Shown here: piece by piece, positions 1 through 9,270 of the stretch
Layout: the number at the start of each line of letters is the position of its first letter
Numbering within the stretch: position 1 is the first letter of the stretch
Assembly (NCBI GenBank): GCA_046732895.1
Contig: JBKPNZ010000030.1
Span: forward strand, 1 to 54,992
DNA: 54,992 nt
Direction of reading: 5' to 3'
DNA from: JBKPNZ01 sp046732895
Lineage (GTDB): Bacteria; Actinomycetota; Thermoleophilia; Solirubrobacterales; 70-9
Translations under genes and position numbers: made by a program
Notes under the pieces: model-generated
Seen by the model: only the letters and a program-made list of their open reading frames with translations
Told to the model about the DNA's origin: nothing
The model's database searches: none

Positions 1-558
1 GTGGCCAACGCGGGGCTCCCCGGATCCGGCCGGCTCGAGAGCTTCTCCCAGGAGGAGATCGCTCGGGCCGTTCGCGTGAACCTGCAGGCGCCGATCCAGA
101 TGACCAGGGCCCTGCTGCCGCGGCTCACCGAGCGCGGCAGCGGCCACATGGTCTACATCTCCTCGCTGGCGGGGAAGGCGGCCACCGCACGCTCATCCGT
201 CTACTCGGCGACGAAGTTCGGACTGCGTGGCTTCGCGATCGCCCTGCGCCAGGATCTTGCGCCCACGGCGATCGGAGTCTCGATCGTCCTGCCCGGCTTC
301 ATCCGCGACGCCGGCATGTTCGCCGACGCCGGCGCCAAGGCTCCCGGGGGTCTTGGCACGAGCGCGCCCGAGGAGGTCGGTGCCGCGGTCGTCTCTGCGA
401 TCGAACGGAACCGCGCTGAGGTGGAGGTCGCGCCCCTGCGCCAGCGGATCGCCGCCGGCGTTGCGCACCGCCGCCCGCACCTGGCCGCACGCCTCACCCA
501 GGGGAGCGCCGCGAAGGCCGGCGACAAGCTCGCCGGGGGCCAGTCCGACAAGCGCTGA
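1..558 (+). CDS. Short-chain dehydrogenase/reductase, C-terminal part (cut by window edge)
   Basis: This is an SDR-family NAD(P)-dependent oxidoreductase missing its N-terminus. The visible part opens on ANAG, the usual NNAG/ANAG motif, so the glycine-rich cofactor loop lies upstream of base 1. A catalytic serine is seen in VYISS, and the YxxxK pair in YSATK. A proline/glycine segment after the active site (LPGFI) is typical of the family. The tail after about residue 120 is variable, so the substrate cannot be assigned. The GTG at base 1 is only the first codon in frame and probably not the real start. Aconitase follows 72 bases later on the same strand. Confidence 0.85.
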   Translation: MANAGLPGSGRLESFSQEEIARAVRVNLQAPIQMTRALLPRLTERGSGHMVYISSLAGKAATARSSVYSATKFGLRGFAIALRQDLAPTAIGVSIVLPGFIRDAGMFADAGAKAPGGLGTSAPEEVGAAVVSAIERNRAEVEVAPLRQRIAAGVAHRRPHLAARLTQGSAAKAGDKLAGGQSDKR

Positions 559-617
559 GGCCGGTTTCGCGCGCTGTGCCACGGGGGAGACTCAACGTGG
601 CTGCCATGATGAAGAGC

Positions 618-628
618 AGGAGGTGATC
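618..628 (+). promoter_or_regulatory. Near-perfect Shine-Dalgarno site of the aconitase gene
   Basis: AGGAGGTGATC precedes the ATG at 631, with seven bases between AGGAGG and the ATG. It matches the 3' end of 16S rRNA along its whole length. This fixes the aconitase start and suggests strong translation. Confidence 0.8.
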
Positions 629-630
629 GG

Positions 631-3420
631 ATGAGCGACAGCTTCGGTTCACGCGCGACGCTCGAGGTTGGAGGGTCGGAGTTCGAGATCTTCAGGCTCG
701 ATGCGCTGCAGGAGCGCTTCGACGTCGCCCGCCTGCCCTACTCGCTGAAGGTGCTGCTCGAGAACGCGCTGCGCCTTGAGGACGGCGACTCCGTCACCTC
801 GGACGACGTCGAGGCGCTCGCCTCGTGGGACGCGAACGCAGAGCCCAGCGTCGAGATCCCCTTCCAGCCGGCGCGCGTCCTGATGCAGGACTTCACCGGG
901 GTGCCCGCCATCGTCGATCTCGCCGCCATGCGCGACGCCATGGACGACCTCGGCTCGGATCCGGCGAAGATCAACCCGCTCGTCCCGGTCGACCTGATCA
1001 TCGACCACTCGGTGCAGGTCGACGCGTTCGGCAACGCGCGCGCCTTCGACATCAACGCCGACCGCGACTACGAGCGCAACGAGGAGCGCTACGCCTTCCT
1101 GCGCTGGGGCCAGCAGGCGTTCGACAACTTCCGCGTAGTGCCCCCCGCCACCGGCATCTGCCACCAGGTGAACCTCGAGTACCTCGGGCAGGTCGTCTTC
1201 AGCCGGGACCACCACGGCGGCCGGCAGGCGTATCCCGACACCCTGGTCGGCACCGATTCCCACACGACGATGATCAACGGGCTCGGCGTCCTCGGGTGGG
1301 GCGTCGGCGGCATCGAGGCCGAGGCGGCCATGCTCGGCCAGCCGATCTCGATGCTCCTGCCGCAGGTGCTGGGATTCAAGCTCGCGGGTGAGCTGCCGGA
1401 GGGGGCGACGGCCACCGACCTCGTCCTCACCGTGACCGAGATGCTGCGCGATCGCGGCGTCGTCGGCAAGTTCGTCGAGTTCTTCGGCCCTGGCCTGCAC
1501 ACGCTCGGCCTGGCTGACCGAGCGACGATCGGAAACATGTCGCCCGAGTTCGGCTCGACCTGCGCGATCTTCCCCGTCGACCGCGAAACGCTTCGCTACC
1601 TGGAGTTCACCGGGCGCCCCACCGAGCAGATCGAGCTGGTCGATGCCTACGCGCGCGAGCAGGGGATATTCCACACGGAGGACTCCGAGGAGCCGACGTT
1701 CTCGGAGATGCTGGAGCTCGACCTCTCGTCCGTCCAGCCCTCGATTGCCGGCCCGAAGCGCCCGCAGGACCGCATTTCGCTGGCGGACGCCAAGAACGCG
1801 TTCCTCCAGTCGCTGAAGGAGTTCGACCCAGAGGCTGCCGAGAGCCTCGGCAACGGCTACGACGAGGCCATCGCCGGCACCTTCCCGGCATCCGATCCCC
1901 CTGCTGAGGACCACAACGACGAGCGGGGCAAGCCTCGCCGCGCCGGCGGAACGGCCGTCGAGGAGCGCGCCGCCGAGCCCGTGTCCGTGACCCTCGAGGA
2001 TGGCACCGAGACGACGATCGACCACGGGCGCGTGGTGATCGCGGCGATCACGAGCTGCACCAACACGTCAAACCCATCGGTGATGATCGGCGCCGGTCTG
2101 CTCGCGCGAAAGGCGATCGATCGGGGGCTCGACTCCGAGCCGTGGGTGAAGACCTCGCTGGCGCCGGGATCGACGGTCGTCACCGACTATCTGAAGCAGG
2201 CCGGCCTCGACGAGGACCTGGACAAACTCGGCTTCAACCTCGTCGGCTACGGCTGCACGACGTGCATCGGCAACTCGGGCCCGCTGCCGGAGGCGATCTC
2301 CGAGGCCGTCAACGAGCACGACCTGGTGGTCTGCTCGGTGCTCTCGGGGAACCGGAACTTCGAGGGGCGCATCCAGCAGGACGTGCGGAACAACTACCTG
2401 GCGTCGCCGCCGCTCTGCGTCGCCTATGCGCTCGCCGGCCGAATGGACATCGACCTGCTCTCGGAGCCGCTCGGCGAGGGCTCCGACGGCGAGCCGGTGT
2501 ACCTCCGGGACATCTGGCCGTCCTCCGAGGAGATCAAGGAGACGGTCGAGCGGGCCGTGCGCTCCGACATGTTCACGAAGAGCTATGCCGACGTCTTCAA
2601 GGGGGACGATCGCTGGCGCGGGCTCGACACTCCCGAGGGCGACCGCTACACCTGGCCGGACTCCACCTACGTGCGCAAGCCGTCGTTCTTCGAGGGGATG
2701 GACTCCGAGCCGCAGCCGGTCGAGCCGATCGAGGGTGCGCGAGTGCTCGCGGTGCTCGGCGACTCGGTCACGACCGATCACATCTCGCCCGCCGGCGCCA
2801 TCAAGAAGGCGAGCCCCGCCGGCGAGTGGCTTCAGGAGAACGGGGTGGAGGTGCGCGACTTCAACTCATACGGCTCCCGGCGCGGGAATCACGAGGTGAT
2901 GATCCGCGGCACCTTCGCGAACATCCGCCTGCGCAACAACCTCGTCGACCGGGAGGGCGGCTACACGCGCCACTTCCCGGACGGTGAGGAGACCACGATC
3001 TACGAGGCGGCGATGCAGTACGCCGACGACGGTCTGCCGCTCGTGGTGCTGGCCGGCAAGGAGTACGGCTCTGGGTCGTCGCGCGATTGGGCGGCCAAGG
3101 GCACGGCGCTCCTGGGCGTCCGGGCGGTGATCGCCGAGAGCTTCGAGCGAATCCATCGGTCGAACCTGATCGGGATGGGCGTGTTGCCGCTCCAGTTCCC
3201 CGACGGCGAGTCGGCCGAGTCGCTCGGTCTCACGGGCGAGGAGACCTTCGACGTGGGCGATCTGGAGAACGGCGAGGCGAAGTCGGTCAGCGTCACCGCG
3301 CGTCCGGAGGACGGCGAGCCGGTCGAGTTCGAGGCGCGCGTGCGACTCGACACCCCCAACGAGGTCCGCTACTTCCAGAACGGCGGCATCCTCCACCGCG
3401 TCCTCCGCGACCTGCGCTGA
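631..3420 (+). CDS. acnA: Aconitate hydratase
   Basis: Cytoplasmic TCA-cycle enzyme that interconverts citrate and isocitrate. At 929 residues it has the AcnA/IRP-type length. The three [4Fe-4S] ligands are visible: Cys476 in ITSCTNTSNP, and Cys542 and Cys545 in GCTTCIGNSG; the 66- and 3-residue spacings match AcnA. The catalytic GSSRDW segment lies in the C-terminal swivel domain. An acidic, proline-rich linker at about residues 405-450 is expanded, as in other actinobacterial aconitases. The start is fixed by an ideal ribosome-binding site. The gene stands alone, with about 300 bases of non-coding DNA behind it. Confidence 0.97.
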   Translation: MSDSFGSRATLEVGGSEFEIFRLDALQERFDVARLPYSLKVLLENALRLEDGDSVTSDDVEALASWDANAEPSVEIPFQPARVLMQDFTGVPAIVDLAAMRDAMDDLGSDPAKINPLVPVDLIIDHSVQVDAFGNARAFDINADRDYERNEERYAFLRWGQQAFDNFRVVPPATGICHQVNLEYLGQVVFSRDHHGGRQAYPDTLVGTDSHTTMINGLGVLGWGVGGIEAEAAMLGQPISMLLPQVLGFKLAGELPEGATATDLVLTVTEMLRDRGVVGKFVEFFGPGLHTLGLADRATIGNMSPEFGSTCAIFPVDRETLRYLEFTGRPTEQIELVDAYAREQGIFHTEDSEEPTFSEMLELDLSSVQPSIAGPKRPQDRISLADAKNAFLQSLKEFDPEAAESLGNGYDEAIAGTFPASDPPAEDHNDERGKPRRAGGTAVEERAAEPVSVTLEDGTETTIDHGRVVIAAITSCTNTSNPSVMIGAGLLARKAIDRGLDSEPWVKTSLAPGSTVVTDYLKQAGLDEDLDKLGFNLVGYGCTTCIGNSGPLPEAISEAVNEHDLVVCSVLSGNRNFEGRIQQDVRNNYLASPPLCVAYALAGRMDIDLLSEPLGEGSDGEPVYLRDIWPSSEEIKETVERAVRSDMFTKSYADVFKGDDRWRGLDTPEGDRYTWPDSTYVRKPSFFEGMDSEPQPVEPIEGARVLAVLGDSVTTDHISPAGAIKKASPAGEWLQENGVEVRDFNSYGSRRGNHEVMIRGTFANIRLRNNLVDREGGYTRHFPDGEETTIYEAAMQYADDGLPLVVLAGKEYGSGSSRDWAAKGTALLGVRAVIAESFERIHRSNLIGMGVLPLQFPDGESAESLGLTGEETFDVGDLENGEAKSVSVTARPEDGEPVEFEARVRLDTPNEVRYFQNGGILHRVLRDLR

Positions 3421-3717
3421 GATGGTCTTCACGAACTGCGCCGCCTGTCTCAGCTGAGGGGATGGCGGGGCGGGGCCGCGGGAGGCAGGGGGTCCACGCG
3501 GCCCGCGCCACGCCTGCGCGTCGGTAGCCAGGGAGGGATGCCGACGCGATCGCCCCCGGAGGCGGGACTGGCCGGGGACGAGCTTCGAAGACTCCCTGCG
3601 CGGGTGTTAAGGACATATTGACCGATTCTTCCACTGAATGTCAATGGGGATCGGCTCGGTTTAGACCTTTCGTACATGCCCAGGCGCGGACAGCGCCTTT
3701 GCGGCCACCCTCCGTGC
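3421..3717. other. Intergenic region downstream of aconitase
   Basis: About 300 bases between the end of aconitase and the convergent DUF3817 gene. The stretch at 3600-3670 is clearly less GC-rich than its surroundings. I find no convincing gene. The only structure is a short hairpin near 3682-3698. Confidence 0.5.
3682..3700 (+). terminator. Possible weak terminator hairpin
   Basis: A 6-bp stem AGGCGC/GCGCCT with loop GGACA is followed by TTT on the plus strand. It could end aconitase transcription, but it lies about 260 bases past the stop codon and is short. It could as well be chance. Confidence 0.25.
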
Positions 3718-4077
3718 CTAATTCGTGCCGTCGGCTCGCGCGCGATGCCGCCGCTCTGTCCACTCGATCGCGATCACGCTGCCGACGGGGCCGACCGGGG
3801 TGAGCGTGGCGCCAAGGAGCGCGTAGCCGACCTCGTGGCGCAGGACCGCGATCCAGATCACGACGCAGAGGCCGATGTAGCCGATTCCGTGAGCAAGTCC
3901 GAAGACGAAGGTCTCGTCCTCGAACCCCGGCGCGAGCCAGAACACGATCAAGGCGGCGAAGATCGCGAGCTCAACGTAGGAGACGCGCTTCACCCACGGG
4001 TAGAGGCGCCCAGGAGCTGGTCGGCGCAGCGCGTCGGACGGCCGCTTGGGCTCGGCCGCGTGTGCCTCAGAGCGCAT
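3718..4077 (-). CDS. DUF3817 family membrane protein
   Basis: A small integral membrane protein of about 119 residues from the ATG at 4077. The frame stays open to 4137, but the upstream codons look like non-coding DNA. It has a basic N-terminus, the segment PGRLYPWVKRVSYVELAIFAALIV, then HGIGYIGLCVVIWIAVL and a third hydrophobic stretch ending in PVGSVIAIEW. That is the usual three-helix DUF3817 layout with the conserved HGxGYI motif. The family is widespread in Actinomycetota and has no known biochemical role. It is convergent with aconitase. Confidence 0.8.
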   Translation of the reverse strand: MRSEAHAAEPKRPSDALRRPAPGRLYPWVKRVSYVELAIFAALIVFWLAPGFEDETFVFGLAHGIGYIGLCVVIWIAVLRHEVGYALLGATLTPVGPVGSVIAIEWTERRHRARADGTN

Positions 4078-4435
4078 CGAAGCGGAGCGTAGAGGCTCGC
4101 CCCCGCGTACAAGCAGCCGCGCCCAGTTGTGGACCACCGTCCATAGGCGCCGCGCCGCTCGAGCGCGAAACTTACGACCATGAGGGAGTCACTGAAGGCG
4201 TGCACGGGAAGAGCGCGGCGGGAGCTCGACGCCTTGCGTCTGGCGCGCCGGCGCGTCAATCAGCGCCGACGGGGCGTCGGGGCTGACCCTGCGGGATGGC
4301 TCGTAGAGACTGGCACGCAAACCCCATCGCCCCCGGCCAAAGCATTTGGTCACTTGAAGGGGCTATAGCCCCCATAACCGACCAAAAGGCACCGTATCTG
4401 GCCCCTAGTGCGCCGTTGTTGAAGTAGCGGAAGCC
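4078..4435. other. Intergenic region with dispersed palindromic element
   Basis: About 360 bases between the DUF3817 gene and the 3' end of the 2-oxoglutarate dehydrogenase gene. It contains one copy of a dispersed palindrome (4348-4383). A 62-codon frame at 4180-4368 has no recognisable homology and ends inside the palindrome, so I do not call it a gene. Confidence 0.5.
4346..4421 (+). repeat. Dispersed palindromic element, copy A
   Basis: The core is the perfect palindrome GGGGCTATAGCCCC (4359-4372), flanked by GGTCACTT on the left and AACCGACC on the right, so an imperfect outer stem can form. A second copy with the identical core lies at 38629-38704. Similarity continues for nearly 40 bases to the right (GACCAAAAG then CCCCTAGTGC here, GACCAGAAG then CCCCTTAGTGC in copy B), so the element is about 75 bases and both copies point the same way. 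This copy lies just downstream of the 2-oxoglutarate dehydrogenase gene and could act as its terminator. Function unknown. Confidence 0.75.
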
Positions 4436-7400
4436 CTACGCCGACAGCGCCGTCAGCACGATCCGCTCCTGCTCGGAGCGATGCGCAGCCGGGTAGCCCT
4501 CGGACGGGCTCGCGCGCTGCGGGCGGCCGATGTAGCCGAAGTCGTCCACGCCCTCGGGCAGGAGCTCGGGCATGCGGCGCGACATGACCTTCCACGCGCC
4601 CATGTTCTGGGGCTCCTCCTGGAGCCAGAGGATCTCATCCAGGTTCGGGTAGGAGGCGATGAGGTCGCGGATCTGCTGCTTGGGCCACGGGTAGAGGAGC
4701 TCGACCCTGGCGATGGCGACGTGCTCGGCGCCCTCGCGCCGGTCGTGGCCATCGACGTCGTAGTACACCTTGCCGCTGCAGAGCACGAGGCGCTTCACCT
4801 TGTCCTTGCGCTCGGCGGCGCGCGGGTCGTCGAGCACGAACTGGAAGGTCCCCGCGGTCAGGTCGGAGAGCTTCGACGCGGCGCCGGGGAGGCGCAGCAG
4901 CCCCTTCGGCGTGAAGACGACGAGCGGGCGCGGCTTCGCGATCCGCGCCTGGCGGCGGAGCAAGTGGAAGTACTGCCCGGCCGTCGTCGGGTTCGCGAGG
5001 CGGATGTTGCCCTCTGCCGCCAGGGCTAGGAAGCGCTCGATCCGGGCGCTCGAGTGCTCGGGGCCGGAGCCCTCGTAGCCGTGCGGGAGGAGCAGGGTGA
5101 GCCTTGTGGTCTGGCCCCACTTCGACTCGCCGGAGGCGATGAACTGGTCGACGATCACCTGGGCGGAGTTGACGAAGTCCCCGAACTGCGCCTCCCAGAG
5201 GATCAGACTCTCCGGCGAGGCGGCTGAGTAGCCGTACTCGAACCCCAGGCAGCCGGCCTCGGACAGCGGGCTGTTGTGGAGCTCCATCGGCGCCAGGGCG
5301 CCGGACAGGTTCTGGATCGGCGAGTACTTCAGACCGGTCTTCTCGTCGTGGAAGACGAGGTGGCGGTTCGAGAAGGTGCCGCGCTCGGTGTCCTGCCCGG
5401 TCAGGCGCACGTGCGTGCCCTCGGTCAGGAGCGACGCAAAGGCGAGCGCCTCGGCGTGGCCGTACTCGATCGGACCCTCGTCGAGGATCTCGAGCCGGCG
5501 CATCAGCGGCTTGCGGAGCTTGCGGTGGATCGTGAAGCTCTCCGGGACCTTCAAGAGGTCCCCGTTGAGCGAGCGCAGGCGCTTCTCGGAGACGGCGGTC
5601 TCTACCGCCGGGCTCTTGGTCCGATCCAGCTCGCCGGTACCGACCGCCGTCGAGGACGGGTCCTCGTAGTCGCCCGCCTCCATCTTCGCCCGCAGGTCCT
5701 TGAGTGCGGCGGAGAGGCTCTCGCGACGATCCTTGCCCTCGGCCTCGACCTCGTCGCGCGAGATCACGCCCTCCTTCACGAGCTGCTCGGCGTAGACCTC
5801 GGAAACCGACGGATGGGATTTGATCTGCGCCGCCATCTGCGGCTGGGTGTAGGCGGCCTCGTCGGTCTCGTTGTGGCCGTAGCGGCGATAGCCGATCAGA
5901 TCGATGACGACGTCGCGGCCCCAGCGCTCGCGATAGGCCATCGCAAGGCGGATCGCCGCGATGCAGTTCTCGACGTCGTCGGCGTTCACGTGGACGATCG
6001 GGCAGTTGAAGCCCTTCGCCATGTCGGCCGCGTATGGGGTGGAGCGGCTCTCCTCCGGATCGGTGGTGAACCCGACCTGGTTGTCCGTGATCAGGTGGAT
6101 CGTCCCGCCCGTCGAGTAGCCGGCGAGGGATTGCAGGTTGAGCGTTTCGGCCACCACCCCCTGGCCCGGGAACGCGGAGTCGCCGTGGAGCAGGAGGGGT
6201 ACGGCCACGCTCGGGTTGTGGTGCAGGCGGGGCCCTGAGTGCTCGGTCTGTGCCGCGCGGGCGCCGCCCGTGACCACCGGATCGACGAACTCGAGATGGC
6301 TGGGGTTCGGGTACAGGCGAACCTTGAGCTGCTCGCCGTCGCGCGTCGAGAACATGCCCTCAGCCCCGTGGTGGTACTTCACGTCACCCGTGCCCGAGTG
6401 CGGGATGGCGGCGATCGCCTTCACCTGCTCGAGCGCCTTGGCTCCCTCGAACTCGGCCATGATCGACTCGACCGAGCGGCCCAGATTGTGGGCCAGCACG
6501 CTCAGCCGGCCACGGTGAGCCATGCCGAGCACTACCTCCTCGGCGCCCCCGCGCTGCGCGAGCGTGACGAGCGTGTCGATCATCGGGACGACGACGTCGA
6601 GGCCTTCGATCGAGAACATCTTCTGCCCCAGATAGGCCTTCTGCAGGAAGCGCTCGAACTCGAAGACGTCGATCAAACGCCCCAGGAGCTCCCGCTTCTC
6701 GTCGGCCGAGAGCGGAGTGCGGTGCGAGCCGGTCTCGATCTGGTCGCGCAGCCATACCCGCTGCTGATGGGAGGCCAGGTGCTCGACCTGGTAGGCGATC
6801 GTCCCGCAGTACGCCTCGCGCATGCGCGGCAGCGCCTCCAAGAGCGTCTCGCCCTCGACGCCGATCCGGAGGATCGAGGCCGGGATCTTCGCCATGAGCT
6901 CGGGAGTCAGGTTGAGGTTCTCAGGCTCGATCGCGGGGTCGCCCCTCGGCTCACGCCCGAGCGGGTCCAGACGCGCCGCCAGGTGCCCATGGGTGCGATA
7001 GGCCTTCAGCAGGGAGGTCGCCGCCTGCACGGCCTGAAGCAGCTCGGTGTCAGGAGCGGCGGCGACCGGGGCGGGGCCGGGTGTCGCGCCGGCGGGCAGC
7101 GGTGGCGCCGACGCGGACGCCGGATACGCGTTCGTGACGACGCTCGGAGTGATCTCGAGGGCCTCGGCGACCGACTCGTAGAACCCATCCTCACCCTGGA
7201 GCAGCTGATCGATCCGGCGCAGGAAGGAACCCGATTCCGCGCCCTGGATCACGCGGTGGTCGTAGGTCGACGTCATCGTCATCACCTTCGAGATCCCGAG
7301 TGCGCGGATCTTCTCCGGCGGCGCGTGGCTCCACTCGACCGGGTAAGCGATCGAACCCGTGGCGACGATCGTTCCCTGCCCGGTCAGCAGGCGCGGCACC

Positions 7401-8845
7401 GAGGCGACCGTGCCCAGGCCTCCCGGGTTGGTCAGGGTGATGTTCGTTCCCTGGAAGTCATCGGCCGTGAGCTTGTTCTCCCGCGTCCTCGTGATCAGGT
7501 CCTCGTAGTAGGAGTGGAAGCCGCGGAAGTCGAGTCCCTCGGAACCCTTGATGCAGGGAACCATCAGGCTGCGCCCGCCCTTGCGCTCGACGTCGACGGC
7601 GATGCCGAGGTTGACCTGCTCGGTCTCGATCACCTGCGGCTTGCCGTCCACCTCCGCGAACGAGCGGCCCATCACCGGCCACTCGCGCGCGGCCTGCACG
7701 ATCGCCCAGGCGACCAGGTGCGTGAACGACACCTTCATTCCGCGGTCCTTCAGGACGCCGTTGATCGCCCTGCGCTTGGCATCGAGGACGTCTACGGGAA
7801 GCGTGCGGAACGACGTCGCGGTCGGAATCGACCGGCTCTCATTCATCGCCTGGGCCAGCATCGCGGCGGGACCGCGGAGGGGCCTGGTCTCGCCTGGCGC
7901 AGCGCCGGTCGGAGCCGGAGCGGCGCCGGTCTTGCCGTCGGCAGCTGCGAGCACGTCGGCCTTGGTCACCTTGCCGCCCGCCCCCGAGCCCTTGACGCCG
8001 CTCAGGTCAACGCCGTTCTTGGCGGCGGCTCGTTTGGCGACGGGTGATGCCTTCGTGTCTGCGGGAACCTGCGTCCCGGCCGGGGAAGACGCAGGGGACG
8101 CGGACTCTGCCGCCCCCGGACGCGAAGCCGGGGAGGCGGCAGGCGTTGATGTCATCTCGGCGAGTGGCTGGCCCACCTGCACGACGTCGTCGGGCTGCAC
8201 GAGAAGCTTGGTGATGGTCCCTGCGGCCGGGGCCGGAACCTCGGCGTCGATCTTGTCCGTGGAGACCTCGACCACGGTGTCGCCTTCGGCGATCTGCTGG
8301 CCTTCCTCGACGTGCCACTCGAGGATCGTGCCCTCGGTAACCGACTCGCCCATCTCGGGCATCGCCACCGCAACCACTCCGCCGGCATCCTCCGCTTCGC
8401 GTCCGGTGCCGGCGGGGCTCGCCGGGGCATCGTCTGCGGTAATCGGCTCCTCGTCGCCAGGCGTCGGGGAATCGGCCTCGACGGTCTCGTCGCCGATGTC
8501 GGCGTCGCCCTCGCCCGTACCGGCCTCGGCCAGCCCCGGGCCCGACGCGGCGGCCTTGCCCGCGCCGTCGGCGCTGGCGCCGTTGCCCGAAGGGGTCCCA
8601 TTCGGGTCGAGCTGCGCGAGCACCTGGCCCACCTGGACCGTGTCATCGGGCTGGGCCATGATCTTCGTGATCACGCCGGCCGATGGCGAGGGCACCTCCG
8701 CGTCGATCTTGTCCGTGGAGACCTCGACCACGGTGTCGCCCTCGGCCACCTCCTGACCCTCCTCGACATGCCATTCGAGGACGGTGCCTTCGGTGACCGA
8801 CTCCCCCATCTGGGGCATCTGGATCTCGACTATTTCAGCGGCCAC
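4436..8845 (-). CDS. kgd: Multidomain 2-oxoglutarate dehydrogenase (lipoyl-lipoyl-E2-E1 fusion, Kgd/OdhA type)
   Basis: A 1469-residue fusion for the TCA step from 2-oxoglutarate to succinyl-CoA. Domains in order: lipoyl domain 1 (about 4-80, lipoyl Lys46 in STDKID), an acidic Ala/Pro linker, lipoyl domain 2 (157-231, Lys198), a peripheral-subunit-binding-like domain (267-302), the E2 acyltransferase domain (320-570) and the E1 thiamine-diphosphate part (600-1469). The E2 motif YDHRVIQG contains His530, but the usual Asp four residues on is Gln, as I recall for Kgd/OdhA proteins. E1 motifs include GMAHRGRLSVL and the cofactor site starting GDSAFPGQG at 888. Known mycobacterial and corynebacterial Kgd/OdhA proteins are about 1220-1260 residues and lack lipoyl domains, so this form is unusual. 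No E3 gene is nearby. Confidence 0.93.
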   Translation of the reverse strand: MAAEIVEIQMPQMGESVTEGTVLEWHVEEGQEVAEGDTVVEVSTDKIDAEVPSPSAGVITKIMAQPDDTVQVGQVLAQLDPNGTPSGNGASADGAGKAAASGPGLAEAGTGEGDADIGDETVEADSPTPGDEEPITADDAPASPAGTGREAEDAGGVVAVAMPEMGESVTEGTILEWHVEEGQQIAEGDTVVEVSTDKIDAEVPAPAAGTITKLLVQPDDVVQVGQPLAEMTSTPAASPASRPGAAESASPASSPAGTQVPADTKASPVAKRAAAKNGVDLSGVKGSGAGGKVTKADVLAAADGKTGAAPAPTGAAPGETRPLRGPAAMLAQAMNESRSIPTATSFRTLPVDVLDAKRRAINGVLKDRGMKVSFTHLVAWAIVQAAREWPVMGRSFAEVDGKPQVIETEQVNLGIAVDVERKGGRSLMVPCIKGSEGLDFRGFHSYYEDLITRTRENKLTADDFQGTNITLTNPGGLGTVASVPRLLTGQGTIVATGSIAYPVEWSHAPPEKIRALGISKVMTMTSTYDHRVIQGAESGSFLRRIDQLLQGEDGFYESVAEALEITPSVVTNAYPASASAPPLPAGATPGPAPVAAAPDTELLQAVQAATSLLKAYRTHGHLAARLDPLGREPRGDPAIEPENLNLTPELMAKIPASILRIGVEGETLLEALPRMREAYCGTIAYQVEHLASHQQRVWLRDQIETGSHRTPLSADEKRELLGRLIDVFEFERFLQKAYLGQKMFSIEGLDVVVPMIDTLVTLAQRGGAEEVVLGMAHRGRLSVLAHNLGRSVESIMAEFEGAKALEQVKAIAAIPHSGTGDVKYHHGAEGMFSTRDGEQLKVRLYPNPSHLEFVDPVVTGGARAAQTEHSGPRLHHNPSVAVPLLLHGDSAFPGQGVVAETLNLQSLAGYSTGGTIHLITDNQVGFTTDPEESRSTPYAADMAKGFNCPIVHVNADDVENCIAAIRLAMAYRERWGRDVVIDLIGYRRYGHNETDEAAYTQPQMAAQIKSHPSVSEVYAEQLVKEGVISRDEVEAEGKDRRESLSAALKDLRAKMEAGDYEDPSSTAVGTGELDRTKSPAVETAVSEKRLRSLNGDLLKVPESFTIHRKLRKPLMRRLEILDEGPIEYGHAEALAFASLLTEGTHVRLTGQDTERGTFSNRHLVFHDEKTGLKYSPIQNLSGALAPMELHNSPLSEAGCLGFEYGYSAASPESLILWEAQFGDFVNSAQVIVDQFIASGESKWGQTTRLTLLLPHGYEGSGPEHSSARIERFLALAAEGNIRLANPTTAGQYFHLLRRQARIAKPRPLVVFTPKGLLRLPGAASKLSDLTAGTFQFVLDDPRAAERKDKVKRLVLCSGKVYYDVDGHDRREGAEHVAIARVELLYPWPKQQIRDLIASYPNLDEILWLQEEPQNMGAWKVMSRRMPELLPEGVDDFGYIGRPQRASPSEGYPAAHRSEQERIVLTALSA

Positions 8846-8942
8846 TGTTCCTCATCTGAGTGTATGACCTGGGCAGGGTCAGCCTCACCGATCGCGGTCA
8901 CCCGCATGCCGCTTCCCGCCTCGGGATCCCGCTAACGGCCGA

Positions 8943-9245
8943 TCAGCTCACCCGAGCGACGAGGTAGACCTCGTTCTCGAGCGTGTCGAAGACGTCCTCG
9001 CGCAGGAACTCCCTTGCGGGGGCGGTGTGGTCGCAGTAGGCGCAGCGGATGCCGAGGCCGGCTCGAACCCGCGCCTTGATGGCCAGCGGGAGCGCGCACC
9101 GCGGGCAGATCAGGGCTCCATGGGCGAGGAGCTGTGCACCGTCGCGGACAAGCCGGCGGCGCTCGTCGAAATCGCCTCCGAGATGCCCCTGGCGGACCTG
9201 CTGTTCGCCGGGATCGCCTGGATCTGGTGTCAGGTGAAACGCCAC
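8943..9245 (-). CDS. Small zinc-ribbon protein of unknown function
   Basis: About 100 residues. The C-terminal half has two CxxC pairs (ICPRC and IRCAYC, about 18 residues apart), a typical treble-clef or zinc-ribbon arrangement. The hydrophilic N-terminal part resembles nothing I know. The frame can begin with TTG at 9251 or GTG at 9245; I prefer GTG. It lies upstream of kgd on the same strand, with 97 bases between, and only some 25 bases from the divergent acyl-CoA reductase gene. A regulatory or nucleic-acid-binding role is possible but not shown. Confidence 0.65.
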   Translation of the reverse strand: MAFHLTPDPGDPGEQQVRQGHLGGDFDERRRLVRDGAQLLAHGALICPRCALPLAIKARVRAGLGIRCAYCDHTAPAREFLREDVFDTLENEVYLVARVS

Positions 9246-9270
9246 AACCAAGAGTGTAGGCTCGGCCTCC

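Noticed and set aside
3450..3677. A 75-codon minus-strand frame behind aconitase
   Set aside because: Low-complexity Ser/Pro/Arg sequence without homology or a ribosome-binding site.
4180..4368. A 62-codon plus-strand frame next to palindrome copy A
   Set aside because: Arginine-rich, no recognisable domain, and it ends inside the repeat.
7250..7262. Loss of the E2 catalytic aspartate (Gln in DHRVIQG) as a sign of an inactive domain
   Set aside because: As I recall, known Kgd/OdhA proteins show the same change and keep transferase function, so it is a family feature.
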